From NCBI GenBank assembly GCA_020444545.1, contig JAHLKT010000003.1:620001-684000 (forward strand): a stretch of 64,000 bases of DNA. Direction: 5' to 3'. The notes under the pieces are model-generated. The model was not told the origin of the DNA and searched no databases. It saw only the letters and a list, made by a program, of their open reading frames with translations. Each line of letters opens with the position of its first letter. The stretch's first letter is position 1. Below are positions 8,263-16,041 of this stretch, piece after piece. The DNA is from Desulfarculaceae bacterium. Its GTDB lineage: Bacteria; Desulfobacterota; Desulfarculia; Desulfarculales; Desulfarculaceae. A program made the translations under genes and the position numbers.

Positions 8263-9429
8263 TTGAAACCGGTAAACCACCTCACCAACCAATTCGGCGA
8301 ATCGGTCATTCGCGGCATGAGCCGCGTGTGCGCCGCCAAGGGCGGCATCAACCTGGCCCAGGGCTTCCCGGACTGGGACACCCCCGAGGTGGTCAAGGAG
8401 GCGGCAATCAAGGCGATCCGCGACGGCTACAACCAGTACGCCGTGACCTGGGGCACCCCCAACCTGCGAAAAGCCATCGCCGAGCGTTGCGCGGCCTACA
8501 ACGGCTTCACGGTGGACCCGGAGACCGAGATCACCGTGACCTGCGGGGCCACCGAGGGCATGATCGCCGCGCTCAAGGCCATCATCAACCCGGGCGACGA
8601 GATCATCATCTTCGAGCCGTTCTACGAGAACTACGGGCCCGACACCCTGATGAGCGCGGCCACCCCGCGCTACGTGACCCTGCACGCCCCGGACTGGAGC
8701 TTCGACCCGGACGAGCTGGCCGCCGCGTTCAACCAGCGCACCAAGGCGGTGGTGATGAACACCCCTAACAACCCGACCGGCAAGGTCTTTTCCCGCGCCG
8801 AGCTGGAGACCATCGCCGAGCTCTGCCGCAAGTGGGACGCCTACTTCATCAACGACGAGATCTACGAGTACATCCTCTACGACGATTACGAGCACATCTC
8901 GCCGGCCGCCCTGCCGGGCATGAAGGACCTGGCCATCACCGTCAACTCCATGTCCAAGACCTTCTCGGCCACCGGCTGGCGGGTGGGCTGGGTCATCGCC
9001 CCGCCGCAGGTGACCAGTGCGGTGCGCAAGGTGCACGACTTCCTCACCGTGGGCGCGGCCCATCCCCTGCAAGAGGCCTGCGCCGCAGGCCTCATGCTGC
9101 CCGAGTCGTATTATCAAGGACTTAGGGGCCTATACACCGACTGCCGCGAGCGGCTGTTCAACGCGCTGGACCAGGCGGGTTTCCGGCCCAACAAGCCCGG
9201 CGGGGCCTATTACATCATTACCCAGGTGGGCCACTTCATGGAGCGCTTCGGGTGCGTGGACGACACCGAGTTCGCCTACAAGCTCATCGATATCACCGGC
9301 GTGGCCACGGTGCCGGGATCGAGCTTCTACTCCGACCCCGCCCTGGGCCGCGAGCAGGTGCGCTTCTGTTTCTGCAAGAAAGCCGAGACCTTGGACAAGG
9401 CGGCGGCGGGGTTGATGAAGATAGCCTAG
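8263..9429 (+). CDS. PLP-dependent class I/II aminotransferase (KAT/methionine transaminase-like)
   Basis: A fold-type I aminotransferase of about 388 residues. Conserved elements in order: INLAQGFPDWDTPE near the N-terminus, the cofactor-phosphate region CGATEGMIAA, the NNPTGKV motif, the DEIYEYILYDD strand that contacts the pyridine ring, and the Schiff-base lysine in NSMSKTFSATGWRVGW. The sequence around NQYAVTWGTPNLRKAIA resembles kynurenine/glutamine transaminase K and methionine aminotransferases (YbdL type), but substrate cannot be fixed from sequence. I start at TTG 8263, which has CAGGAG seven bases upstream; the next in-frame Met is at 8317 inside conserved sequence. Confidence 0.9.
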   Translation: MKPVNHLTNQFGESVIRGMSRVCAAKGGINLAQGFPDWDTPEVVKEAAIKAIRDGYNQYAVTWGTPNLRKAIAERCAAYNGFTVDPETEITVTCGATEGMIAALKAIINPGDEIIIFEPFYENYGPDTLMSAATPRYVTLHAPDWSFDPDELAAAFNQRTKAVVMNTPNNPTGKVFSRAELETIAELCRKWDAYFINDEIYEYILYDDYEHISPAALPGMKDLAITVNSMSKTFSATGWRVGWVIAPPQVTSAVRKVHDFLTVGAAHPLQEACAAGLMLPESYYQGLRGLYTDCRERLFNALDQAGFRPNKPGGAYYIITQVGHFMERFGCVDDTEFAYKLIDITGVATVPGSSFYSDPALGREQVRFCFCKKAETLDKAAAGLMKIA

Positions 9430-9480
9430 GCCCGGCTCGCCGGGAGGCTTTGGCGGCCCCTTGCTCTTCGGCTGAGCGAA

Positions 9481-9502
9481 CTTACTCTTAGGTTAGAGTA
9501 AG
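9481..9502 (+). promoter_or_regulatory. hairpin overlapping the Shine-Dalgarno of the next small ORF
   Basis: CTTACTCT (9481-9488) and AGAGTAAG (9495-9502) form a perfect 8-bp stem with a six-base loop. The 3' arm runs into the AAGGAGG ribosome-binding site at 9500-9506, so the structure would partly sequester it. This could regulate translation of the small ORF that follows, or be the tail of a terminator for the aminotransferase, although no T-run follows. Confidence 0.4.
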
Positions 9503-9515
9503 GAGGAAGAGAGCC

Positions 9516-9605
9516 TTCGCCCGCAAAACCATCAGAATACTGATCCTGGCCTTGGGCGTTTGCCTGGTGCTGGCCGCTGGCGGGGTGGCGGTGCATTCCT
9601 GGTAA
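9516..9605 (+). CDS. 29-residue membrane or signal-peptide-like ORF with apparent TTC start
   Basis: An ideal Shine-Dalgarno (AAGGAGG, 9500-9506) is followed after nine bases by an ORF whose product, beginning at the TTC codon, reads as a perfect basic-then-hydrophobic helix: FARKTIRILILALGVCLV followed by LAAGGVAVHSW and a TAA stop. There is no ATG, GTG or TTG in frame between the upstream TAG and this helix. Either initiation is non-canonical, or this is a decaying small gene, or the resemblance is chance. The PEP-CTERM gene 260 bp downstream shows the same arrangement, which is why I list it. Confidence 0.3.
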   Translation, partial: FARKTIRILILALGVCLVLAAGGVAVHSW

Positions 9606-9811
9606 ACCGCGCCCAAACAAGCGTTACAAATGACGATTCACACAGGATTGCGCCGCCGCTTCGGCCTTGGGTTACGCCTCGCTTCGCTCCAGACCAATTA
9701 ATCCGCGTGATATTTCCTTGCCCTTCCCTCATTAATCCTTAACTTAATAGTAGGAATTTAACGAGGAGAGGTGCTTTCGCCTATCGCTATATAAAGGTAC
9801 TGGCCCTGGCC

Positions 9812-10477
9812 GTGGCCATCAGCTTCGCGGCCCTTCCTGCCTGGGGCGGAAACATCGACCTGCTCGACAGCGTGTGGTCCCCGGCCACCGGCCTGAGCAG
9901 CTACACGGTCTATAACGTCTTGCCCGGCTTGGACGTGACGCTCACCGCCAGCGGCGGCGCGGGCACCCTGTGGTGGGACTCCAACAGCGGCTTCGGGGTC
10001 AAGGGCGCCACCAACGACCAGATCGACAAGAACGAATCCATCCTGGTTAGCTTCAGCCAGCCGGTGACCCTGAACAGCTTCGAGCTCTACAACCTGTACA
10101 ACCGGGGGGGCTACTACGGCTACGACCCCGAGAAGGGCAAGGCCAATCTGAGCCCCGGACCCACCATCGACTTCCAGGCGGATTGGTCTCAGGTGTACGG
10201 CACGCCGGGGTACAAGCTGGTCAGCGTGGGCCTGGGCGGGGTGAACGAGGTCCTGTTCTACCCCGACAGCAGCAGCTATAGCAGCTACGGCGGCCACCAC
10301 GGCGGGCATCACGGCAGCAAGCCCAACTTCTCCCTGGGCGGGCTGGACGTGAACTACGGCGGCGGTGGCGGCGCGGTGCCCGAGCCCGGCACCCTGCTGC
10401 TGGTGGGCTCGGCTCTGCTGGGCGGCGTGGGGGTGCTGCGCCGCCGGCGCGGCGTCCACTCCCACCGTGAGGCGTGA
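9812..10477 (+). CDS. PEP-CTERM sorting-signal protein
   Basis: 221 residues from the first standard in-frame start (GTG 9812). The C-terminus is a textbook PEP-CTERM signal: VPEPGTLLLVGSALLGGVGV followed by LRRRRG, recognised by an exosortase that is not in this window; such proteins are delivered to the cell surface in exopolysaccharide-producing Gram-negatives. The body contains aromatic/Gly-rich segments and a histidine cluster (SSYGGHHGGHHGSK, about residues 155-168) that could bind metal. The start is problematic: the GTG gives a truncated signal peptide, whereas the open frame continues upstream through YRYIKVLALAVAISF to a TTC codon at 9776, seven bases after a GAGGAG. A signal peptide starting there would be complete. 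Confidence 0.8.
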   Translation: MAISFAALPAWGGNIDLLDSVWSPATGLSSYTVYNVLPGLDVTLTASGGAGTLWWDSNSGFGVKGATNDQIDKNESILVSFSQPVTLNSFELYNLYNRGGYYGYDPEKGKANLSPGPTIDFQADWSQVYGTPGYKLVSVGLGGVNEVLFYPDSSSYSSYGGHHGGHHGSKPNFSLGGLDVNYGGGGGAVPEPGTLLLVGSALLGGVGVLRRRRGVHSHREA

Positions 10478-10483
10478 AACCGC

Positions 10484-10530
10484 TGACGGAGCGTCAAATA
10501 TACGTCACTAATGTGACGCAGCGTCATTTT
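10484..10530 (+). terminator. nested TGACG/CGTCA palindromes, possible terminator or operator cluster
   Basis: Just after the PEP-CTERM stop lie three overlapping palindromes: TGACGGAGCGTCA (10484-10496), CGTCACTAATGTGACG (10503-10518) and TGACGCAGCGTCA (10514-10526), followed by TTTTTAT; a further TGACGCC occurs near 10543. The first and third can pair with each other over 13 bp with two mismatches, giving a stem followed by T's, so a terminator is likely. The repeated half-site would equally suit a dimeric regulator. The remaining sequence up to the next promoter (10550-10790) holds no gene that I can support. Confidence 0.45.
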
Positions 10531-10792
10531 TATGGCATATTTTTGACGCCAAATCATTCCCCGGAATCACTTAGCTTTTACCCACAACGCGCCCCACGCC
10601 CGACCTCCGGGTTGGACTGAGGCGGCTTGGTTTTGACAAATCCGTGTCGCTTTGAGGCGCATCGCGGGTAAAACCGGGCCGAGGCCGGCCGCTTTGCCGG
10701 ACCGGAGACCCCACCACAACTTGGTAGGCTAGACCTCCGGCGACCCAACATGTCGTGGTAGCGCCCCTCTCAAGGCTTTTCCGGCTTATGAG

Positions 10793-10862
10793 TTGACAAA
10801 TCACGGGGTTATCATCAGAATAAGCAGCTGACTGATTTCGGAGGCCTTTTGCACGGCCTCCG
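10793..10862 (+). promoter_or_regulatory. promoter and leader hairpin of the winged-helix gene
   Basis: TTGACA at 10793-10798 is followed after 17 bases by CAGAAT (10816-10821), a fair sigma-70 type match. Downstream in the putative leader, CGGAGGCC (10839-10846) and GGCCTCCG (10855-10862) form a perfect 8-bp stem with an eight-base loop. The same string TTGACAAATC occurs at 10633, but without a plausible -10 element. Confidence 0.45.
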
Positions 10863-10968
10863 CGGCCCCCCCGGCGCGGGCCCCGAGTAGCGTGAAACAT
10901 CCAGCCCATGAGTTGGCACCGCTTTTGCTTGTATTATGGGCATACTGTTTCGCAGGAGTGCGCATATC

Positions 10969-12429
10969 GTGGTGAGTCACAAGACCAACGGAGCCAATGG
11001 CGGGCAGCCCGTCCGCCTGGACGCCTGGGTGGCAGCCAAGCACCCGCGCCTGCATCCCACGCGGCGCATGGTGCTCAAGGCGGTGGCCGCCCTGTGCTCC
11101 GACGGTGGTTGGGCCACCAGCAGCGACATCCGTGAGCGCACCGACCTGAGCCAGCAGCTACTCAACCGGCATCTCAGAGGCCTGGAATCCGAAGGCTTGA
11201 TCCGCATTGAAAAGCCCGGACCCGGCCTGCCCCTGAACGTCCTGCCCACCCCCCTTGGACTGCGCCTGCTGGGCCATGCCGAGGCGCCCCGTCAGCTCCG
11301 CCCCGAACCCGAGGTGGAGCCCGAGGCACCCGCCGAGGCCGCCCAGCCTGAAACCGAGCTGACCGCCCTGGCCAAGCGCCTGTATCAGCAGTTGGAAGAC
11401 CATCTGCTGGACCTGGACCGCCGCCAGATCGAGCAGCTTCTGCGCCAGACCCTGGGCAAGGCCGTGGCCGCCCCGGCCGTGGCCCCGGCTACCCCGGCCC
11501 CCGCGCCGGAACCGGAGTTGGATGAGCAGGATCTCGACTTCGGGCTGGAGCCCGAAGTGGTGGCCGAACCCGAGCCCCAACCGGAGCCCGAGCCCGTGGC
11601 GGCGGCCGTGGCCGTGCCGGAGCCCGAACTGGAGCCCCCGGCCCAGCCCCAGCCTCCCCGCCTTTCGCCGGTCGAGGCCACCCTGGAAGAGAAGCTGCTC
11701 CTAACCGCCCGCGCCGATTACCGAAACATTATCTGGTGGCAGCGCACCCGCGACCTGAGCGAGATCTGGGACCGGGCCCGACGCCGTCAATTGGGGCTGT
11801 TGAACACCTACTTCACCAGCTTCAAGCCGCGTTGGGAGTACCCTGAGTGGGAGGACTTCAACCTGGCCCGCCGCCAGGCTGATGCCCGGGGTGCTTCCTA
11901 TGGAGATTGGATCGAGGCCCAGTTCGACCAGGCCACCCGCGAAGGCGTCAACGACGTGCTGCCCAGCCAGCTGCACGGCGAAAAGGCCATAAAGGCCTAC
12001 ACCGGCTCGGAAAGCGGCCAGATGCAACCCGCGGTGGACCTCAGCCGTCCGCCCTACGATACCCTGGACGCCTTTGACCTCAACGAGCCCTCCCACGTGT
12101 CCTATGCCAGCGCCCTGTTGGACCAGCTCAAGAACCTGTCCCGCAGCGTGTACGGCGACGACCCCCTGGGCCCGGTGAACCTGTTGGTGGAGGCGGTCCT
12201 GAGGGGCAATCTGCCCCTGGAGGCGCTCAAGCTGCAACCCGAGTACCGCACCGCGGTCCTGGTGGTCCTGCAGCGGGAGCACCCGGACTTCCTGGCCATG
12301 CAAAACGGCTTGCCCTCGCCGGCCGCCCCCGGCCGCCCGGCCTCGGCCCAGGCCCCGGCCCGGCAGGCCAGCCAGCCCAGCGGCGACGGGGTGTTGCAGA
12401 CCAGCGCCAAGCCGCCTCTGCTCATTTAG
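10969..12429 (+). CDS. winged-helix protein with Pro/Glu linker and novel C-terminal domain
   Basis: 486 residues from GTG 10969 (AGGAG ten bases upstream; GTG 10972 and ATG 10936 are alternatives). Three parts are visible. Residues about 25-100 form a winged helix with MarR-like features (RRMVLKAVAALCSDGGWATS, then LSQQLLNRHLRGLESEGLIRI). Residues about 105-235 are an Ala/Pro/Glu-rich linker. Residues about 239-445 form a Trp-rich domain with WW, RRRQLGLLN, SFKPRW, NLARRQADARGASYGDWIEAQ (motif at about 302-322) that is clearly homologous to the C-terminal part of the ATPase at 16.04 kb; both proteins also end in PPL-[LI]-I. I do not recognise this domain. Likely a DNA-binding regulator or adaptor working with, or paralogous to, the ATPase. 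Confidence 0.75.
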   Translation: MVSHKTNGANGGQPVRLDAWVAAKHPRLHPTRRMVLKAVAALCSDGGWATSSDIRERTDLSQQLLNRHLRGLESEGLIRIEKPGPGLPLNVLPTPLGLRLLGHAEAPRQLRPEPEVEPEAPAEAAQPETELTALAKRLYQQLEDHLLDLDRRQIEQLLRQTLGKAVAAPAVAPATPAPAPEPELDEQDLDFGLEPEVVAEPEPQPEPEPVAAAVAVPEPELEPPAQPQPPRLSPVEATLEEKLLLTARADYRNIIWWQRTRDLSEIWDRARRRQLGLLNTYFTSFKPRWEYPEWEDFNLARRQADARGASYGDWIEAQFDQATREGVNDVLPSQLHGEKAIKAYTGSESGQMQPAVDLSRPPYDTLDAFDLNEPSHVSYASALLDQLKNLSRSVYGDDPLGPVNLLVEAVLRGNLPLEALKLQPEYRTAVLVVLQREHPDFLAMQNGLPSPAAPGRPASAQAPARQASQPSGDGVLQTSAKPPLLI

Positions 12430-12450
12430 CTGATTACCCCCCGGCTTTGG

Positions 12451-12479
12451 TTGACAGGCACCCGTCTTTCGGGTACCAA
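12451..12479 (+). promoter_or_regulatory. candidate promoter of tRNA-Ser
   Basis: TTGACA (12451-12456), a 17-base spacer and TACCAA (12474-12479) lie about 29 bp before the mature tRNA 5' end, the right geometry for a tRNA promoter. The -10 match is weak. Confidence 0.4.
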
Positions 12480-12507
12480 TGCGTTTACGTTTTTTGGACA
12501 GCTTTGC

Positions 12508-12601
12508 GGAGAGATGACCGAGCTGGCCGAAGGTGCACGACTGGAAATCGTGTGTACGCCCAAAAGGTGTACCGAGGGTTCGAATCCCTCTCTCTCCGCC
12601 A
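12508..12601 (+). tRNA. tRNA-Ser (anticodon GGA)
   Basis: A class II tRNA with acceptor stem GGAGAGA (12508-12514) pairing with TCTCTCC (12591-12597), discriminator G and encoded CCA to 12601. The anticodon arm CGACTGGAAATCG gives anticodon GGA, reading UCC/UCU serine codons. A long variable arm (TACGCCCAAAAGGTGTA region) and the T-arm GGTTCGAATCC are both clear. The discriminator G and long variable arm are serine identity elements. Confidence 0.97.
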
Positions 12602-12615
12602 CATAGATTAGTCAG

Positions 12616-12648
12616 GGAGCCCGCCGCCACGGCAGGCTCCTTTTTTTT
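12616..12648 (+). terminator. Rho-independent terminator after tRNA-Ser
   Basis: GGAGCC (12616-12621) pairs with GGCTCC (12635-12640), followed directly by eight T's (12641-12648). It ends the tRNA transcript and insulates the downstream GNAT gene. Confidence 0.85.
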
Positions 12649-12770
12649 GCGCACCCCTCCCCGTTGACCCCGCCGCAGCCGCTGCCTTACCATTTTAATT
12701 AGATAGGCATTCCCTCCCGCGCCCGCGGGGCGCGGAGAGGCCCGGCCCACCCCCTGCCAAGGAGGGCGAC

Positions 12771-13223
12771 ATGCGCCTACCCTCTTCCTCCACCCCCGAA
12801 ATCCGTTCCATGCAACCCTCGGACCTCGACCAGATCGTGGCCATCGACATCAAGGTGCTGGGCCGCCCCAGGCCCGAGTATTGGGAAACCAAGCTGGAGC
12901 TGGTGGCCAAACGCTCCCAGATGGCCGGCCTGGTGGCCGAGCTGGAGGGCCGGGTGGTGGGCTTCATCATCGGCGGGGCCAGCCGCTGGGAATACGGCAT
13001 GCCCGAGAACATCGGCTGGATCGACACCATCGGGGTGGACCCGGACTTCCAGCGCCGCCACATCGCCGACACCCTCTTCGCCCGCCTGACCGCGGACTTG
13101 AAGGCCCAAGGCGTGGACTCGGTGCACACCTTCGTCAAGAAGCGCGACTGGCGTTTGCTCAAGTTTTTCCACCACCTGGGCTTCGCCGAAGGCGACATGG
13201 TCAACCTGGAGCTTGACCTCTAA
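12771..13223 (+). CDS. GNAT family N-acetyltransferase
   Basis: 150 residues of the Gcn5-related acetyltransferase fold. It starts IRSMQPSDLDQIVAID, the usual first strand-helix, followed by VVGFIIGG (strand 3-4) and the acetyl-CoA pyrophosphate loop region IGVDPDFQRRHIADTLFARL (about 85-104), where RxxGxG/A is degenerate: QRRHIA replaces the normal Q/RxxGxG/A, so the usual glycine is His-Ile. Terminal HLGFAEGDMVNLEL matches the last beta strands. Substrate unknown. AAGGAGG precedes the ATG. Stands alone between the tRNA terminator and the HerA-like gene. Confidence 0.85.
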   Translation: MRLPSSSTPEIRSMQPSDLDQIVAIDIKVLGRPRPEYWETKLELVAKRSQMAGLVAELEGRVVGFIIGGASRWEYGMPENIGWIDTIGVDPDFQRRHIADTLFARLTADLKAQGVDSVHTFVKKRDWRLLKFFHHLGFAEGDMVNLELDL

Positions 13224-13377
13224 CCCCCTATTTCAGCATTTTTACTGGACTATTCTCTCGGGGGAAGGCTAACCTGAGGCGTTGGCGGGTTGTTCAACGC
13301 GGTCGCCCGCCGCTCTATTAAAATTTGGTCCGCCTTTGTCCCACGCGCTCCCCTCTCGCAGGAGAAAGGGCTGGTCC

Positions 13378-14982
13378 ATGGTTGCGTCTTCGTTGGAAAT
13401 CGGCCACGTCACCTCCATCAGCGGCTCCAAGGTCATGGGCGTGCTCTTGCAGCCCCAGGACTCGGGCGATGCCCGGGCCATGGCCGCCTCGGTGCAGATA
13501 GGCTCCCTGGTCAAGCTGGCCACCACGGGCTCGGTGGCCTTCGGGCTCATCAGCGGGCTCTCCATCCCCCGCCCGGCCTACCCCCTTTCCACCAATGATC
13601 TCAAGATGATGGAGATCGAACTCCTGGGCGAGGCCATGGCCGGTCCGGGCGGTCAGGTGCGCTTCCAGCGGGGGGTTTCGCTATACCCCAGCCTGGGCGC
13701 GCCCATCCTCACCGCCGGGCCCGAGGACCTGGCCGAGCTCTACACCAAGGGCAACGATTCCAACGTGCAGATCGGGGCCATCCGCCAGGAGTCCTCCCTG
13801 CCGGCCTACATCGCCACCGATGACATCTTCGGCAAGCATTTCGCGCTCTTGGGCAACAGCGGCACCGGCAAGTCCTGCGCCATCACCGCCATTTTGCGCG
13901 CCGCCCTCAACCAGCACCGCGAGGGCCACGTGGTGATCCTGGACCCCCACGACGAGTACGCCAAGGCCTTTGGCAACGCGGCCGAGGTCATCGGACCGGA
14001 CAAGCTCAAGCTGCCCTACTGGCTACTCAACTCCGAGGAGATCGTCAAGGCGCTGTGCAGCCAGGAGGAGGCCCTCAAGGAAGTGGAGGCGCCAATCCTC
14101 AAGGAAGCCATCGTGGCGGCCAAGAACGAGCACCCGGACAACAAGAACCTCTACGCCAAAATCACGGTGGACACCCCGGTGCCCTACTCCCTGGCGGCCA
14201 TGGTGGGCAAGCTCAAGGCGGCCATGGGCCGGCTCAACCGCCCCGAGGGCTCCCAGCCCTACTTGCGCATCATCTCCCGGGTGGAGTCCCTCCAGCGCGA
14301 CCGGCGCTTCGCCTTCATGTTTAGCAGCGTCATGGGCCAGGACTACATGGAGCAGATCCTGGGGCGCATCCTCAGGATCCCGGTGGAAGGCAAGCCCGTG
14401 GCCATCATCCCCCTGTCGGGCATCCCCTCGGAGATCGTGGACGTGGTGGTCTCCCTGGTCTGCCGCCTCATCTTCGACTTCGCCCTGTGGAGCGAGCGCG
14501 CCTCGGCGGTGCCCATCCTGCTGGTCTGCGAGGAGGCCCACCGCTACGCCCCCCGCGACCCCTCCCTGGGCTTCGCGCCCACCCGCCGGGCTATCAGCCG
14601 CATCGCCAAGGAGGGGCGCAAGTACGGGGTGGGCATGGGGCTGATCACCCAGCGCCCCTCGGAAATATCCGAGGCCATCCTCAGCCAGTGCAACACCCTG
14701 TTCGCCATGCGCCTGAGCAACGACAAGGACCAGGACTTCGTGATGGCCGCCCTGCCCGAGAGCGCCCTGGGGCTCATCAAGGCCCTGCCGGCCCTGCGCA
14801 CCCAAGAGGCCATAGTCACCGGCGAGGGGGTCAACTTCCCGGTGATCATCCGTTTCGCGGACCTGGACCAGGCCATCCGGCCCAAGAGCAACCTCTTGCG
14901 GGTGTCCGAAGGCTGGCGCCGCGACCCCGCCGCCGGCCTAGTGGCCCAGACCGTGGAGCGGTGGCGCAACCACGGCAATTAG
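13378..14982 (+). CDS. HerA-like hexameric ATPase (DUF87)
   Basis: 534 residues of the HerA/FtsK-superfamily DNA-translocating ATPase type. An N-terminal HAS-barrel-like beta domain (about 1-110) is followed by Walker A GNSGTGKS (about 159-166), ILDPHDEYAK, Walker B LLVCEEAHRYAP (about 381-392) and the arginine-containing GVGMGLITQRPSEI segment. In archaea and some bacteria HerA partners the NurA nuclease in end resection or in defence systems; no NurA, SIR2 or other effector gene lies next to it here. I start at ATG 13378 (AGGAGAAAGGG upstream), giving a normal HAS-barrel start, rather than at 13282. Confidence 0.85.
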   Translation: MVASSLEIGHVTSISGSKVMGVLLQPQDSGDARAMAASVQIGSLVKLATTGSVAFGLISGLSIPRPAYPLSTNDLKMMEIELLGEAMAGPGGQVRFQRGVSLYPSLGAPILTAGPEDLAELYTKGNDSNVQIGAIRQESSLPAYIATDDIFGKHFALLGNSGTGKSCAITAILRAALNQHREGHVVILDPHDEYAKAFGNAAEVIGPDKLKLPYWLLNSEEIVKALCSQEEALKEVEAPILKEAIVAAKNEHPDNKNLYAKITVDTPVPYSLAAMVGKLKAAMGRLNRPEGSQPYLRIISRVESLQRDRRFAFMFSSVMGQDYMEQILGRILRIPVEGKPVAIIPLSGIPSEIVDVVVSLVCRLIFDFALWSERASAVPILLVCEEAHRYAPRDPSLGFAPTRRAISRIAKEGRKYGVGMGLITQRPSEISEAILSQCNTLFAMRLSNDKDQDFVMAALPESALGLIKALPALRTQEAIVTGEGVNFPVIIRFADLDQAIRPKSNLLRVSEGWRRDPAAGLVAQTVERWRNHGN

Positions 14983-15002
14983 TTAATTTAGCTTGTCAAA
15001 AT

Positions 15003-15033
15003 AAGAGCTGGGCCCCACTCGGGCCCGGCTCTT
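15003..15033 (+). terminator. terminator hairpin after the HerA-like gene
   Basis: AAGAGCTGGGCCC (15003-15015) pairs with GGGCCCGGCTCTT (15021-15033) over 13 bp with one G-T pair and a five-base loop. The following sequence is T-rich but not a run. A second perfect stem, CCCCGACAG/CTGTCGGGG, lies at 15077-15098. Confidence 0.65.
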
Positions 15034-15135
15034 GTCTATATTAGAGTGTTTACTGCGATTCAAATATTTTTGCTGGCCCCGACAGCTCGCTGTCGGGGTC
15101 GCGCAGCGACAGGAAATCCTCTTAAAGCAATCGCT

Positions 15136-15270
15136 CTAAGATTGACCTCTCAGCCGCGCGATGCGCTCTTCCAGCGGCGGATGCGAGGCGAACAGCCGCA
15201 TCAGGCTGCGCCCCCGGCGATCTCCCTCGCCGCCCCGGCCCGCCCAGGGGGGCCGCGTCGATTTCAAAGC
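15136..15270 (-). pseudogene. htpX (M48 peptidase) C-terminal remnant
   Basis: On the minus strand, an open frame ending at TAG 15136-15138 encodes a segment including GRSLMRLFASHPPLEERIARL then RGQS. The SHPP-x-EERIARL tail is characteristic of HtpX and related M48 membrane zinc peptidases. The zinc-binding HExxH part and the membrane helices are absent: upstream in this frame lies the 3' end of another gene (stop at 15277). So only the last 40 or so codons of a former htpX survive, evidence of a deletion or replacement here. Confidence 0.6.
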
Positions 15271-15276
15271 GGTTTT

Positions 15277-15879
15277 CTAAGGCAGGGGTTGGAAGGCCTT
15301 GCCGTCCCAGCGCCAGGAGCGGGTGATCTCCTTGCCCAAAGTGTTGTCATACTGCGAGGCGCTGATCACCCCGCCTTGGGCCCGGATGGCCTTGGTGCTG
15401 TTGACGTGCCCCGTCCCGGAGACGAACAAGCCCACGCCCCCGGCCAGAGGCAGCTCGCGCAGGCGGCCGCCCCAGTCCAGACCGAACATGCGGTACAGGT
15501 TGCCGTTGCAGGAGCCGTACTGCCCCAGGTTGAACTCCAAATTGCCGTCGCCGTCGTAGTCAGCGGTTACGATCTTCAACGGGGCCCAGAAAAAGATATC
15601 CTCGCCCCGGCCCAACAGCTCAACAGCCCCCCGCCGGTCCAGAAGCTCGGCCCCGCGCCACACCCTGAGCTCGAAGCTCCCTTGCCACTGATCTCCGGCC
15701 CCGCACCAGGGGTCCGCGTCGTGCACCCGCCGCCCCTCCAGCAACACCACCTCCACCCGCTCCCGGGCGCCATCGCCGTCCAGGTCGGCGCTGAGGGCGG
15801 AGATAACCTTGGCCCCCCCGGCGGCGGAGGCCAGGGGGAATAGCAGCACGAACAACAGGGATATCAACAGGCTTTTCAT
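15277..15879 (-). CDS. exported protein with DxDGDG calcium-loop motifs
   Basis: 200 residues with a Sec signal peptide (MKSLLISLLFVLLFPLASA-AG). Two acidic loops, SADLDGDGARERVE (about 30-43) and TADYDGDGNLEFNL (about 100-113), match the D-x-D-x-D-G calcium-binding pattern of FG-GAP/VCBS or dockerin-like repeats, spaced about 70 residues apart as in FG-GAP propeller blades. The protein is too short for a complete seven-blade propeller. Start chosen at the Met that begins the signal peptide, not at 16026. It is divergent from the ExeA-like ATPase gene and its 3' end abuts the htpX remnant. Confidence 0.7.
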   Translation of the reverse strand: MKSLLISLLFVLLFPLASAAGGAKVISALSADLDGDGARERVEVVLLEGRRVHDADPWCGAGDQWQGSFELRVWRGAELLDRRGAVELLGRGEDIFFWAPLKIVTADYDGDGNLEFNLGQYGSCNGNLYRMFGLDWGGRLRELPLAGGVGLFVSGTGHVNSTKAIRAQGGVISASQYDNTLGKEITRSWRWDGKAFQPLP

Positions 15880-15940
15880 GGCTCTAAGTATAAAAGGGCC
15901 TGGCCCTGCGGGCAAACGGCAAGAGTTTCCTGGCGAAGTA

Positions 15941-15968
15941 TTGACAATAACATAATGTTTTTTATACT
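15941..15968 (+). promoter_or_regulatory. strong sigma-70-type promoter of the ExeA-like ATPase gene
   Basis: TTGACA (15941-15946), a 16-base AT-rich spacer and TATACT (15963-15968) make a near-consensus promoter. Transcription would begin around 15975, leaving a leader of about 65 bases before ATG 16042. Confidence 0.7.
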
Positions 15969-16041
15969 TTTCGGTAGCCGCCCTTTCGCAGCCCCGTAAC
16001 CGAAACGTGTCATGGCCTTTGCCCAAGGTCCGCGATTAGCC

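Noticed and set aside
10550-10790. possible riboswitch or ncRNA between the PEP-CTERM and winged-helix genes
   Set aside because: GC-rich pairings exist but match no known riboswitch core and no covariation can be judged.
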